Assembly: GCA_963210315.1 (NCBI GenBank)
Contig: OY723306.1
Coordinates: 806,001 to 870,000, forward strand
Direction: 5' to 3'
Source: Rhynchopus euleeides
Lineage: Eukaryota; Euglenozoa; Diplonemea; Diplonemida; Diplonemidae
Length of the DNA stretch: 64,000 nt
Positions 19,427 through 30,271 of this stretch are shown piece after piece. The position numbers were made by a program, and so were the translations under genes. The stretch's first letter is position 1; every line of letters starts with the position of its first letter. The notes below the pieces were generated by a model. That model saw only the letters and a list, made by a program, of their open reading frames with translations. It was not told the origin of the DNA and did no database searches.

Positions 19427-21008
19427 AGGGATGGAGTGCCGTGTGGCGGTGGTGTCACCCCTTATTTCCACACGGGGCTGTGTGGCATGCCGCGCACCCC
19501 ACTCCTTCATTCCCCCCCCCCCCCCCATCCTTCCCGGGCATCATTGGAGAGGGGGGGAGGAGGGGCGAGTTGTTCCAGACGTTACAGAGTGGTTTCCGGC
19601 GATTTCTCAAAATAAACACACATAGTAATGTGGCGGGGGGGGGGGCGAGGGGAGTGGGGAGGGGGGAGGGGGGTGTATGTGTGGTGGGGGCGATAACCAG
19701 TGTTTAAGATACTGTTATGAAAAACGGGGCTTAGCCCCGGTTTTTGAGATTTTGCCCCGAAAAACCGGGGGTGCCTCTTTTTTTTTTTCCACCGGGATTT
19801 TTCTGAGATTCTGTCCGGGTACTATTCCAGGGTACTTTTTGGCCAGAGGAGGCCGGGGCCAAGAGCACAGTGCCCTGCCCCAGGGTTAGCCCGATGAACC
19901 TGTTGAGCACAACGGGTGCACGTTGACTACATGCGGCGTGCGACTATGGAGCAGAATCAGCTGTTCGCTACCGTGGCCTCCGGCGGCTGGGGGGCTCCGC
20001 CCCCCAGACCCCCCTGTGCCGTCTGCCTGTCTTATATCCAACACCCTTTGGGGTCAATTGGGGATGGAATACAGACCACCCCGGGAGGATGCAGGCAGCT
20101 CACAGAATCGTACGGTTACAAGGAACAGATGCTCACTACCGTGGCCTCCGGCGGCTGGAGGGCTCCGCCCCCCAGACCCCCCATGTGGCCTGTGCCTGTC
20201 CAGAACCAAGTCTGCAAGGGCAACCTGCGGTGCTTTCAACACCACCGCGCTCTCCCGAACGCCTTTCTCATCGAGTGGCTCCTTCGCGTTGGCGCCAAGA
20301 AGGAGCGCGCTCCTCTCGGACCTGGCAGCGGCCCCCGCAGAGGAGCCACCCTGCCCATCCCAGTTGAGTGGCGTGGGGTGGTGTGTTGTGGGAAGGGAAA
20401 GCCCTTCCAGTTGGAGAAATGGCTGAAATTTTACCCCCGATTACCCCCGGTTTTCGGCGCGCAGCCCGGAACCCTATCTTTTACCCTGGCGATAACCATA
20501 TGGGGGGGTTTTTTTTTTGCGTACCCAAAGACACATACACACACAGCGGTGGGTGAGGGGGAGGGGTGGTTTTTCTGGACTTTCACACAGAGGCCGACAT
20601 CACATTGCTATAGAGTAGAGGGGTGGGTGGGGGAAAAGCACGGCCGACACATTGTGGGTGGGCGTTTTTTGTTGCGAGATATGGGCTGGAGAAAGGGCTG
20701 CCGCCAGTGCCAGTGTGCCAGTGTCAGCGCCAGTGACACCTTCCTCTCTCTTTGCCCTCTCTCTCTCTCAGAAGAAATAACGGCTTGCAGGCGCCGCCAC
20801 CCCACCCTCCCCACTCCTCACTTCTCCCCCATATCCCCCCCAACCCATCTCGCCTTATATCATCGTGGTACGTCTATCACCCACCCCAACCGGGGGAGCT
20901 GCATAACGAGTGAAGGGGGGTCAACCCTGTGATTCCTTCTACTACTTCTTCACCACCCCCGACCTCAAAGGGGTGCGACTGCCGTTCCGGCAGGGAGGGT
21001 GCATCACC
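19427..21008. other. Intergenic region with GC-rich repeats
   Basis: C-rich then G-rich tracts (19500-19680), a poly-T and CCGG-containing block (19720-19810), two copies of the GC-rich dispersed repeat (19950-20215), then pyrimidine-rich DNA including a CT tract ending in CTCAG near 20770. The 338-codon frame across 19916-20932 crosses the repeats and CT tract and is not credible as a gene. Confidence 0.55.
19950..20215 (+). repeat. GC-rich dispersed repeat, tandem pair
   Basis: Two copies about 168 bp apart, each with CTACCGTGGCCTCCGGCGG and the hairpin formed by GGGGGGCTCCGCCCCCC or a close variant. The linker between them contains CAGCTCACAGAATCGTACG, matching the linkers at 2.5 and 38.9 kb. 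Confidence 0.8.
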
Positions 21009-21815
21009 ATGGCTGAGATGAAGGCCACACGCGAGCTGCTGAAGCGCATGCCGACGGCAAAGCTGGGGCAGTGCCTCGCGGGCATCTGCAAGCTGCAGCC
21101 GGACATCATGGAGGATGTGCTGGAGGAGTTCGACCAGCCCCTGAAAACGATGGCGTGTGAGGAGACGGGACGGGACTTCATCATCAGCGACCACAACCGC
21201 GACGGGGACTCCTTCCGCTCCCCGTTCAGCAACAAATTCCAGCCCCCCTGCGAGGGGGCTGTTGCCCTCAGCGGGCGGCTCCGCCAAATGGAGGTGACTG
21301 CAAACTCTCTGTTCTCCTCCTATGCAGACGCGTATTACGACGGTGCGGTCAGCAGTGTGTTTCTCTGGGATATCGACAACGGTTTTGCAGGTGCGGTGCT
21401 CATCAAGAAGACCGTGTCGGAACGGGCAGATGTGGAGGCTGGGGGGTGGGACAGCATCCACGTCTTCGAGGCGGAGGAGAAGGGTGATGGCTACGCATAC
21501 ACCGTGACGACCACCGTGATGCTATTCCTCAAAGGGGCTTCTGAAGGTGTGAACCTCGGGCTCTCTGGGTTTGTCACCACGCAGCGCTCGCAGGAGCAGG
21601 ACGAGGTGAAGGATGACGACGAGCACCTCCGGCACCTCGGGGACCTTATACAGACCACAGAGAACAGGCTCCGCTCCTCGATCGACCAGGTGTACTTCGG
21701 GAAGTCGGAGGAGATCACCTCGGAGGTGCGCAGCAAAATATCCCTCCAGGAGAAGCAGGCACAGGCCGATGTTGCAGAAGCCCTCGCAAAACGGCTTGCG
21801 GGGGGCGAGGCATGA
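21009..21815 (+). CDS. CAPZB: F-actin capping protein beta subunit (CapZ beta)
   Basis: 268-residue protein, close to the usual 270-280. CapZ alpha/beta heterodimers bind and block the barbed ends of actin filaments. The family core is unmistakable: DHNRDGDSFRSPFSNKF, ALSGRLRQMEVTAN, VSSVFLWDIDNGFAGAVLIKK, WDSIHVFE, and the C-terminal helix block ENRLRSSIDQVYFGK. The last about 35 residues correspond to the mobile amphipathic tentacle that contacts actin. The ATG at 21009 has a favourable CACCATGG context, aligns with the family's N-terminal helix (KATRELLKRMPTAKLGQCL) and sits 15 nt after a CAG (20991-20993) preceded by pyrimidine-rich DNA. The partner alpha subunit is not in this window. 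Confidence 0.95.
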   Translation: MAEMKATRELLKRMPTAKLGQCLAGICKLQPDIMEDVLEEFDQPLKTMACEETGRDFIISDHNRDGDSFRSPFSNKFQPPCEGAVALSGRLRQMEVTANSLFSSYADAYYDGAVSSVFLWDIDNGFAGAVLIKKTVSERADVEAGGWDSIHVFEAEEKGDGYAYTVTTTVMLFLKGASEGVNLGLSGFVTTQRSQEQDEVKDDDEHLRHLGDLIQTTENRLRSSIDQVYFGKSEEITSEVRSKISLQEKQAQADVAEALAKRLAGGEA

Positions 21816-22804
21816 AGGCGATGTTGGGGCGTGAAGGGCGGAGGGTCGCAGCCTGACAGCGGGAGGGAGGGGGGGGGGGGGAGGTGGGGGGGGGGGGAAC
21901 CGGGGAGAGAGAAAGAGAAGAAAGAGAGGATGGACGAGGAGGGTGATGGGGATTGTGCCCCAAATTCGCCGATAATATCTTCTCTGCCTCCTCCTTCGCC
22001 CGTGGATGGGGTGGGGGGTGGGGGGGGGGGGTGGTGCTGTATGATTTGAAACGTGCGCCCTCTGTGTGTGTTCGGGCTGCGCTCAGGAGGGGGGGGGGGG
22101 GATGGGGGTGTGTGGAAGGGAGGGCGCTGAACCTGATAATGTTTTATCTTGGCTGTGTGTCTGTATACCCCATGTGGGTGTGTGTGTGTAGTCTGCCGGG
22201 CTGATCGGTGTGATCCTGCGCTGCTTGCAGAAAGAACAAACAAAAAAAATATTCTGATTTTTCACGTGTCTGCCCACAGAGCGAGCTGTGTGACCCAGCC
22301 TTCCCCCCCCCCCCCCCCCCCAATCGATTCGCGTGTTCCGTGTGCCGCCACGCCAGGCGGGGGGGGGCTGTGAAAAAATCCCAACCTGCAGATAATGACA
22401 GGCCACGTCACACCGCAGTGCCACCACCACCCCCACCACCAACACACACTACACCCTACCATGCGTGTATTCCAACAGCCTAGCCCTCTGAGGGGGGAAG
22501 GGGATGTCGCTTGCTTGCCGCTTGTGCCCTTGTTAGCTGTGCTTTGGAGATGGTGGCGGTTGGCGGTGGTGCTGTTGCTGGCGGTGGTGGTGGTGCCGTT
22601 CTGTCGGGTGTTATTGGCTCTGTCCCCCGCTACCCTCCCCCCCTCCCCTCCCCCCTCTCGACATTCTGGCGTTCGTTACAAGCTAATGGGTTCTGTCTGC
22701 AATACCCCTCCCTCTCTCCCACCTCACCGCATCCAACCTCCTACAGAACCTCCCATACACACCACCCCCTTCCCCCCCCCCCCCCCCCCACACCCACCCA
22801 CGCG
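21816..22804. other. Intergenic region, G-rich then C-rich
   Basis: No gene seen. Poly-G tracts follow the CapZ beta stop (21860-22110), then C runs (22300-22322 and 22765-22792) lead up to the next start. This G-rich-after-stop, C-rich-before-start order recurs between several genes in the window. Confidence 0.55.
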
Positions 22805-23596
22805 ATGCTTGCCTGGGGGGGGAGCGATGTGGGCACCCCCACCACCCCACGCACCGGGAAGCGCATGACGCGCAGCGGGGATGCGACTATGAACATCGGG
22901 ACCCTGGGTGTTGCGCCTGGCCGTGGGCCCCTTCTTTGCAAGGGCACCATCGCGCGTGATGATGGGTACCCCTCGACCCGCCCGAAGGAGACACTGCTGG
23001 TGGACCGGTGGGGGAGGCGCAAGGTTCCGGAGAAGAGCGGGTTTGGACAGTCGGACCTCCACCGCACAGGCACCCCGACTTCGAAGAGGCCTGCGACGAG
23101 GTGTGGCGAACACGCGACCCACGACCGGAATAACGTGAGGGATTACTTTATGAACCACCCGGATCGCAAACATGACTTCCGCATCGAGAAGCGCATCATC
23201 CCTTTGGACGGAGGCATCGCGAGGGGTGCCAACCCGATGTCGACTGCGTCGCACATGTCGCAGTATGTCGTGTCGCCGGAGGCGCAGCGCCGGCATTTCA
23301 ACGAGAAGCCTGACAACAACGGGTTCCTCAGAAACCAGCCCGAACAGTCCCTGAGCCACAACCTGCAGAGCTGCCACACCCTCAGCATGGGGCGCCGCCA
23401 CGCGGCCCGGACCGGGTCTGCGCCTCCCGGCTCCGCCGGAAACCCCTCTGCGGCCTCGCAGCGCCAGGTGCCCTCCAAACGCTTCTACGGCTCCCCCGCA
23501 CGCTCGCAGATCGCCTCCCAAGCCTTCTCAGGGGGGCATGCCCCCCCGAAGCACCGCGACCCCTCCTCGAAGATCGGTTCAACTGCCTGGAGGTGA
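22805..23596 (+). CDS. Unknown basic protein
   Basis: 263 residues from the ATG at 22805. In-frame ATGs at 22865 and 22889 are possible alternatives because the poly-C tract ends only a few bases before the first ATG. Composition is basic, rich in Arg, Ser, Pro and Gly, with no membrane segment or zinc site. The best-structured stretch is residues about 90-170 (RNNVRDYFMNHPDRKHDFRI, then PMSTASHMSQYVVSPEAQRR). Codon use and GC content match its neighbours and the frame is uninterrupted, so it is probably a real gene. I do not recognise a family; a cytoskeletal or flagellar structural role is only a guess from composition. Confidence 0.6.
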   Translation: MLAWGGSDVGTPTTPRTGKRMTRSGDATMNIGTLGVAPGRGPLLCKGTIARDDGYPSTRPKETLLVDRWGRRKVPEKSGFGQSDLHRTGTPTSKRPATRCGEHATHDRNNVRDYFMNHPDRKHDFRIEKRIIPLDGGIARGANPMSTASHMSQYVVSPEAQRRHFNEKPDNNGFLRNQPEQSLSHNLQSCHTLSMGRRHAARTGSAPPGSAGNPSAASQRQVPSKRFYGSPARSQIASQAFSGGHAPPKHRDPSSKIGSTAWR

Positions 23597-24438
23597 TGAA
23601 GGGGGACACAGGTTCCCTGCCCGCCTGGTCGAACCCAAGTGCCTCACACCGGGCCTCTCCCCACCCGGTGGTCCGCCTGACGGATACGACAATAAGAAAC
23701 GGGGGATCATAAGATCCTTCATTGCTATAGAGAAGAGAAGGGGATGGGGGTAGAGGCAGTGTGAATTCTATTCTCTGGTGGGTGGTGGGGCGGCTGAGAG
23801 GTGTCTGAGAGGTTTTGGCTGCCGTGCATATATATGTTCTAACGTGGTGTCGTGGGGAATGGGTTGCGTATGTAGTGACCAAGAGCGTTGAAGAGATGCA
23901 GGCAGCTGTTTCGCCCTCCAGACAACCCGTTTGGTTGTGGCCACGATTTGTGTGTTGTGTGTGTGGCGGAGGGGGAGGGGGGGATCGTTTTGTTATTTTG
24001 TAGTGTATTTAGATGCCTTTTTTTCATGCTATTGCTGGTTTCCTGGCCTCCCTTGGCCCTTGCAAGGGGGGGGGGGGGGGAATTTTTCCAGCTGTGTTGT
24101 ACACCGAAGAGTTTTTGTCCTATTTTCACCACATCCACTTCCCCCCTCTCCCCCTCCCCTGCGTTCGCAATTTCGATATTTTTTGCCCTCCCCCCCCCAT
24201 CTTGAGAACGAAGGGAATCGGGGGTGCTGAAGGTTGTTAGACCGTGGTGTCCACCCACCCCACCCCCACCCCCCCCACCCGCACGACGTTGCCTGTCTGA
24301 CGGACATCAGAGGGTTCACAGGTCTGGCGGCTTCAGAGCCTTGCTTTGTTGTTCTCGACTTCTCCACTCCTCACCCCCCCGACAGGCCACCCTCCACCCC
24401 CTGCACAGAGCAGCAGGTGTTGATCGCCTTCCCCCTTT
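23597..24438. other. Intergenic region
   Basis: No gene seen. 23634-23690, directly after the preceding stop, is nearly the same as 45368-45432 (contains AAGTGCCTCACACCGG and GACGGATACG). The rest is simple sequence with poly-G and poly-C runs, ending at the inverted repeat that bounds the transposon island. Confidence 0.55.
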
Positions 24439-24482
24439 CACGGTGGGATCTTGTAAATTTTACATGTATAACTACAAGTATA

Positions 24483-25292
24483 CCGTAAACGGAAATATTG
24501 TGGACCGTAATAAAGGTGAACCGTACTATAGGTGGACCGTAAAAAAGATGGAACAAATGGGATTTTTCCGGAACTTGGAACATTTTTACGGTCCACCTAT
24601 TTTACGGTTGGGATCGTGGACTTGGCGGTTTTTTTTACGAGTTCCTTCGCGACGAAGTCGCGAAGGAACCAAGGAAATCGTACGACTGAAGCTGCAGGAT
24701 TAACACCACAGGGCCTCAGCACAGAGTGTGCGCTCACCATCGTCCGGGAACTGTTCTCCCACAGTTACTGCAGGGTGTACTACACTAAAGGAGTACGATT
24801 TCCCTGAATTTTCCGGGCACTGATTCACGAATTCACATCTGGAGGGAGCCCGGTGGTCTCAGCTTCTGTCTGCGCGCCCTGCCGTACTGTGGCTGCTTTT
24901 GTGGGCTCGTGCAGCAGGTTCTACTTTTACTTCTACCGGAATGCTCCTTGCATGGTACTACACTTCTCGAGGTGTGGTGGTGGGTGAGTCTCGAGGTGAG
25001 TGGTGGTGATCGTGCCTTTTCCACACGCAGGGAGGACTTACTTCTCTTGCTGGTGTTGGTTGCGGTGGTGGAGGGAGGGTCCAAAGCTGGGAGGTCGGGA
25101 GGCCTACGTGTGGGTGTCTGCGGCGTGGAGGCCGCAGTCCGCGCCCCGCAACCCACCAGCCCGCGGGCGAAAAACGCATTGTCTTTTCCATATTCAGTCC
25201 CAATAAATGGTGGACCGTAAAAAAGATGGAACGTTTGGCCTTTTTTTGGGAACTTGGAACATTTTTACGGTCCACCCTTTTTCCGTTTACGG
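24483..25292 (+). mobile_element. MITE 1, internally deleted pogo derivative
   Basis: Terminal inverted repeats CCGTAAACGGAAA / TTTCCGTTTACGG (right end with a longer T run), flanked by TA on both sides (24481-24482 and 25293-25294). About 475 bp of the left end match the left end of the autonomous element (26619-27095), and about 335 bp of the right end match its right end (29735-30066). The junction is near GGTACTACAC/TTCTCGAGG at about 24960. Subterminal regions carry several GGACCGTAAAAA-type motifs in both orientations, plausible transposase-binding sites. Confidence 0.85.
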
Positions 25293-25387
25293 TATACATG
25301 TATTATACATGTATAATACTTGCATGTCAACTATTATACATGTATAATACATGTATATGCCTGAAATATACATGTAAAATACATGTA

Positions 25388-26197
25388 CCGTAAACGGAAA
25401 AAGGGTGGACCGTAAAAATGTTCCAAGTTCCCAAAAAAAGGCCAAACGTTCCATCTTTTTTACGGTCCACCATTTATTGGGACTGAATATGGAAAAGACA
25501 ATGCGTTTTTCGCCCGCGGGCTGGTGGGTTGCGGGGCGCGGACTGCGGCCTCCACGCCGCAGACACCCACACGTAGGCCTCCCGACCTCCCAGCTTTGGA
25601 CCCTCCCTCCACCACCGCAACCAACACCAGCAAGAGAAGCAAGTCCTCCCTGCGTGTGGAAAAGGCACGATCACCACCACTCACCTCGAGACTCACCCAC
25701 CACCACACCTCGAGAAGTGTAGTACCATGCAAGGAGCATTCCGGTAGAAGTAAAAGTAGAACCTGCTGCACGAGCCCACAAAAGCAGCCACAGTACGGCA
25801 GGGCGCGCAGACAGAAGCTGAGACCACCGGGCTCCCTCCAGATGTAAATTCGTGAATCAGTGCCCGGAAAATTAAGGGAAATCGTACTCCTTTAGTGTAG
25901 TACACCCTGCAGTAACTGTGGGAGAACAGTTCCCGGACGATGGTGAGCGCACACTCTGTGCTGAGGCCCTGTGGTGTTAATCCTGCAGCTTCAGTCGTAC
26001 GATTTCCTTGGTTCCTTCGCGACTTCGTCGCGAAGGAACTCGTAAAAAAAACCGCCAAGTCCACGATCCCAACCGTAAAATAGGTGGACCGTAAAAATGT
26101 TCCAAGTTCCGGAAAAATCCCATTTGTTCCATCTTTTTTACGGTCCACCTATAGTACGGTTCACCTTTATTACGGTCCACAATATTTCCGTTTACGG
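25388..26197 (-). mobile_element. MITE 2, inverted copy
   Basis: Same 810-bp length as MITE 1 and nearly identical, in the opposite orientation, with TA at both flanks (25386-25387 and 26198-26199). A few substitutions separate the copies. Together with MITE 1 and the 95-bp AT-rich spacer it makes a 1.7-kb near-perfect palindrome centred near 25340. Confidence 0.85.
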
Positions 26198-26618
26198 TAT
26201 ATCAAGTAAAAATACATGTATAATACTTGCATGTCAACTATTATACATGTATCTTTACTTGATATACATGTATTTTACATGTATATTTCATGCATTTACA
26301 TGTATTTTACATGTATACTACTTGTCATGCAAGTATTATACATGTAAAATACTTGCATGACAAGTAAAATACTTGCATGCAAGTAAAATACATGTATTTT
26401 ACTTGCATGCAAGTATTTTACTTGTCATGCAAGTATTATACATGTATTTTACTTGTCATGCAAGTATTTTACATGTATAATACTTGCATGACAAGTATTA
26501 TACATGTAAAATACATGTAAATGCATGAAATATACATGTAAAATACATGTAAATCAAGTAAAGATACATGTATAATAGTTGACATGCAAGTATTATACAT
26601 GTATTTTTACTTGATATA
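26198..26618. repeat. 421-bp AT-rich palindrome
   Basis: Built almost entirely from TACATGTA, TTGCATGCAA and TTGTCATGCAAG-type motifs. The first 60 or more bases (TATATCAAGTAAAAATACAT and on) recur exactly inverted at the end. Similar TACATGTA-rich DNA fills the spacer at 25293-25387 and the right flank at 30067-30190. Confidence 0.85.
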
Positions 26619-29600
26619 CCGTAAACGGAAATATTGTGGACCGTAATAAAGGTGAACCGTACTATAGTTGGAACGTAAAAAAGATGGAACAAATGGGATT
26701 TTTCCGGAACTTGGAACATTTTTACGGTCCACCTATTTTACGGTTGGGATAGTGGACTTGGCGTTTTTTTTTTTTTTTTTTTTTTACGAGTTCCTTCGCG
26801 ACGAAGTCGCGAAGGAACCAAGGAAATCGTACGACTGAAGCTGCAGGATTAACACCACAGGGCCTCAACAGTCCGGAACTGTTCTCCCACAGTTTCTGCA
26901 GGGTGTACTACACTAAAGCGAAAGGAGTACGATTTCCCTGAATTTTCCGGGCACTGATTCACGAATTTACATCTGGAGGGAGCCCGGTGGTCTCAGCTTC
27001 TGTCTGCGCGCCTTGCCGTACTGAGGCTGCTTATGTGGGCTAGCGCAGCAGGTTCTACCTTTACTTCTACCGGAACGCTCCTTGCATGGTACTACACGGA
27101 ACAATGTTCGGGGCCCGTGAATTCCAAATCTCCGTTGGAATTCGTAAGTGAGGGGGTTGGGGCGGACTTACAGACGACAACGTCGTCAGTCTCCCGACAA
27201 CCGTGGCGTGTGAGTTTGGGGTGGTATCTCGAAATATGTCTCGTTCGGCCTTGAGAGACTCCAGATGCTAGTCACGCGCTCGCCCCCGCCCCCCCCCCCT
27301 CTCCATGTCCCTCTCCGTTGCCGCCTCGCCTTGTTGTTTTCGTTGATCTTCCCGCTGTCCTCACGCACTTTCCCCCAGTTTGCAGGGACACGCACACACA
27401 TGCCTCCAAAGCGTGAACCGAAGCAGAAGAGCATGTTGCTCTTCACGGTGCCCCGTGCAGCGTACACCCCCGGCAGCAACGGCGCTTGTCCGATTTCGCG
27501 GGCTGAGGCTGAAAGTGTGACGCGTGCAGTGCGCGACCAGCAGGCATCCTCACAGGGGCCTACCGGCGGTGGTGACTGGAGCCCGGCCGAAAAGCTGGAG
27601 ATCGGCCGGAAGGTGGTGGAGGGGAAGCTCTCGGCAGTCGTTGCCGATTGGAACGCCCCTCTCGCAGGACGGAGGAAGCTCTCGAAGAGCTCCGCCTCCC
27701 GTTTTGCGACCCTCTACCGGGAAGAGCTGGGCAAGCGGAAGCGTGCCGCAGCTCTTCTCGGTGAGGTGACAGAGGAGGTGGTGCTTCCCCCCCCGCAGAA
27801 GCGCGGCCGGCCCGCAATCCTCACCGACAGCGAGGAGACCAGGCTGATGCAGTTGTTGCGCGCCCTGAGGCGGTGCGGGACGCAGGTTTCAGCTGAGACT
27901 GTGTCCGCCTCCGCGCGAGGCCTGGTGAGTGCCAGCAGTGATCCAAGCAGGATTGATTCTGAGACAGCTCTCGGCACGGAATGGGCTCGGAAGTACCTCG
28001 CTGCGCAGGGATGGACCTTGCGAATGCGGACAACGGCGGTGTGCCACAGTCCGGGTTTGCTGGAACGGGCCAAGGCTGAGTTCGAGGGGGAGGTGCAACG
28101 TCTGAGGGCACAGCACAACATCCCAGATGATTTGGTGGTGAATGTCGACCACACTGCCCTTCCCCTCCTGCCAGGTACCACAAAGACCTTCGACAAGAAG
28201 GGCGCGTCATACGTGCCGCTCTCGAAGTCCGACGAAAAGAAGGCGATTACGGGTGTATTCGGCGCCAGTGCGACCGGCGATCTCCTCCCTGTCCAGCTGA
28301 TATACGGTGGCCTAACTTCCCGCTCACACGGACGCTTCGAGGAGGAGTACCTGGAGACGTACGGGGAAACCTGGCACTTGACTGCCAATCCGAAACACTG
28401 GGCGTCCGAAGCAACCACCCTCGAATACATCGAGAAGGTGTTGGTGCCATACCTCACGGGTGTCAAAGAGACCAAGGGGCTCGGGGAGGAGCAGAAATCC
28501 TTGTTGATCATCGACAAGTTCACGGGCCAACAGACCGAGAAGGTTGCTGCAGCACTCGCAGAGAGCGGCATCGTGACTGTCGATATTCCTCCGGGGTTTA
28601 CTGCTTTCTTGCAGCCGCTGGACCTGGGCTTCAATGCCTACATCAAGAAATACCTCCGCGAAAAGTTCTCGAAGTGGTACACCGGTGTCTGCACCAAGCT
28701 GTTCCGGCGTGACGAGAAGAGGAAAACCCGTGCCCTTGCGAAAACTGGCACCCCTTTCCTCTTCGCAGGGATGGGGTCGCATGAAGTGATGGTGTACGAT
28801 TCGTCCGTGAAGACAGCCGCCTTCCGCAACGCAGTCCTTGCCGGCACAAGGGCAAGCATCGTGGTGTCTCCGGGTTGTGCGGACTGGGTTCACCCTGGGG
28901 ACAACGCGAGTGGGTGGTACGCCCTGCGTGCTGTGGAGCTGTGTCTCAACAGCTACGGCGTGCGGAAGGCCTACCTCCCGAAGGTCAAGGATGCTCTCAA
29001 CCTGCTCGAGAAGGTGATCCCCACTGACACGGAAGGCATTCCCGGCGCACAGGATGCTGTTCAGCAGGTGCTGGAGGAACTGCGTTCTGCGAATGGTGAC
29101 GCTGCGCAGTTCACCGAGGCACAGCGCCTCCCATACCCCGCCGCCCAGGCTGCTGTGGGCGCACTCAACCGGGAGTACTACACCAGTGTGAGGCTGATCA
29201 CCCTGTCCGAGGTGCAGTGGGCCGCGACCCTCACGGAGATCCGTTCCGGGCCGCTGATCGTGTTCGACGCGGAGAACCTGCATTTCGTGTCGTTCGTCGC
29301 CCAGAACCCTGAGCTCGACGACCAGGAGTTGATGGCTGACCTGGCCAGGACGACGAAGGTGACCGCCGCGGACATGCGCGACCGCCATCTCGCCTGGCTG
29401 TGCCGTGGGTTCAGCAAGGTGAAGCCGAGCTCCGTCGTGAAAACGTTCGTCCGCGCTGGCATCATCGCCGACCCCGGAACGCTCGCAGCAAGTACCGATG
29501 ATGCTGTTGCTGACTACGACCCTCCAACCGAGGTGCACCCGGACGCAGCGCTGACGACCCCCGCAGAATTGGCAGAGATGGAGAGGATCCTGTCGTCACT

Positions 29601-30066
29601 CGACTTCAGTGCTGAGTGCTGAGCACTGTGCCACATCCCCTCTCTCTGTTTATGCCCCTGTAAATGTCCCGCAAACCCGTCACCCTCCCTCTCTTGATGT
29701 CCCTTTAGATACTCTGTCTGTATAACTTGTATGTAATGTCTTCTCGAGGTGTGGTGGTGGGTGAGTCTCGAGGTGAGTGGTGGTGATCGTGCCCTTTCCA
29801 CATGCAGGGATGCCTTGCTTCTCTTGCTGGCGTTGGTTGCGGTGGTGGAGGGAGGGTCCAAAGCTGGGAGGTCGGGAGGCCTACGTGTGGGAGTCTACGG
29901 CGTGGCCGCAGTCCGCGCCCCGCAACCCACCAGCCCGCGGGCGAAAATCGCATTGTCTTTTCCATATTCAGTCCCAATAAATAGTGGACCGTAAAAAAGA
30001 TGGAACGTTTGGCCTTTTTTTGGGAACTTGGAACATTTTTACGTTCCACCCTTTTTCCGTTTACGG
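26619..30066 (+). mobile_element. Autonomous pogo-like DNA transposon
   Basis: 3,448-bp element with the same terminal inverted repeats as the two MITEs (CCGTAAACGG at each end) and TA on both flanks (26617-26618 and 30067-30068), the target duplication typical of the Tc1/mariner/pogo superfamily. It encodes one transposase in the + direction. Its ends are the source of both MITEs. A GTTCCTTCGCGAC / GTCGCGAAGGAAC hairpin sits near the left end (about 26789-26817), as in the MITEs. Confidence 0.85.
27400..29622 (+). CDS. pogo-like DDE transposase
   Basis: 740 residues from the ATG at 27400, which follows a pyrimidine tract and CAG sites at 27376-27378 and 27383-27385; an in-frame ATG at 27265 is less likely. 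The N-terminal 200 residues include a helix-turn-helix-like region (KRGRPAILTDSEE) and a CENP-B-like DNA-binding segment. The catalytic core has D250 in VNVDHTALP, D372 in LLIIDKFTG and D408 in LQPLDLGFN, giving D-x121-D-x35-D, as expected for DDE_1/pogo enzymes. All three acidic residues are present and the frame is uninterrupted, so the protein may be active. It presumably also mobilises the MITEs, which share its terminal repeats. Confidence 0.9.
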   Translation: MPPKREPKQKSMLLFTVPRAAYTPGSNGACPISRAEAESVTRAVRDQQASSQGPTGGGDWSPAEKLEIGRKVVEGKLSAVVADWNAPLAGRRKLSKSSASRFATLYREELGKRKRAAALLGEVTEEVVLPPPQKRGRPAILTDSEETRLMQLLRALRRCGTQVSAETVSASARGLVSASSDPSRIDSETALGTEWARKYLAAQGWTLRMRTTAVCHSPGLLERAKAEFEGEVQRLRAQHNIPDDLVVNVDHTALPLLPGTTKTFDKKGASYVPLSKSDEKKAITGVFGASATGDLLPVQLIYGGLTSRSHGRFEEEYLETYGETWHLTANPKHWASEATTLEYIEKVLVPYLTGVKETKGLGEEQKSLLIIDKFTGQQTEKVAAALAESGIVTVDIPPGFTAFLQPLDLGFNAYIKKYLREKFSKWYTGVCTKLFRRDEKRKTRALAKTGTPFLFAGMGSHEVMVYDSSVKTAAFRNAVLAGTRASIVVSPGCADWVHPGDNASGWYALRAVELCLNSYGVRKAYLPKVKDALNLLEKVIPTDTEGIPGAQDAVQQVLEELRSANGDAAQFTEAQRLPYPAAQAAVGALNREYYTSVRLITLSEVQWAATLTEIRSGPLIVFDAENLHFVSFVAQNPELDDQELMADLARTTKVTAADMRDRHLAWLCRGFSKVKPSSVVKTFVRAGIIADPGTLAASTDDAVADYDPPTEVHPDAALTTPAELAEMERILSSLDFSAEC

Positions 30067-30271
30067 TACATGTATTTTACATGTATATTTCAGGCATATA
30101 CATGTATTATACATGTATAATAGTTGACATGCAAGTATTATACATGTATAATACATGTATATACTTGTAGTTATACATGTAAAATTTACAAGATCCCACC
30201 GTGTTCCCGCTCCCCCCCCCCCCCCCCGGGCAGTCCCCCTCTGCTTTTCCCGAGGGGTGGGGGTGGGGGTG

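Larger units (their letters stand above)
24439..30203. mobile_element. Nested transposon island bounded by outer inverted repeats
   Basis: CACGGTGGGATCTTGTAAAT at 24439 continues to TACAAGTA near 24480 and reappears inverted at the other end (about 30160-30203). Inside lie two 810-bp MITEs in opposite orientation, an AT-rich palindrome and a 3.45-kb pogo-like element, all inserted at TA dinucleotides in TACATGTA-rich DNA. The simplest reading is an AT-rich foldback element that served as the target for repeated pogo insertions. Confidence 0.7.

Noticed and set aside
19916..20932. 338-codon + frame between the SUMO ligase and CapZ beta
   Set aside because: It crosses two GC-rich dispersed repeats and a CT tract, and has no motif or plausible domain.
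24371..26180. Many mirrored frames on both strands in the MITE palindrome
   Set aside because: They are the same MITE sequence read twice because the copies are inverted; no transposase domain is present in them.
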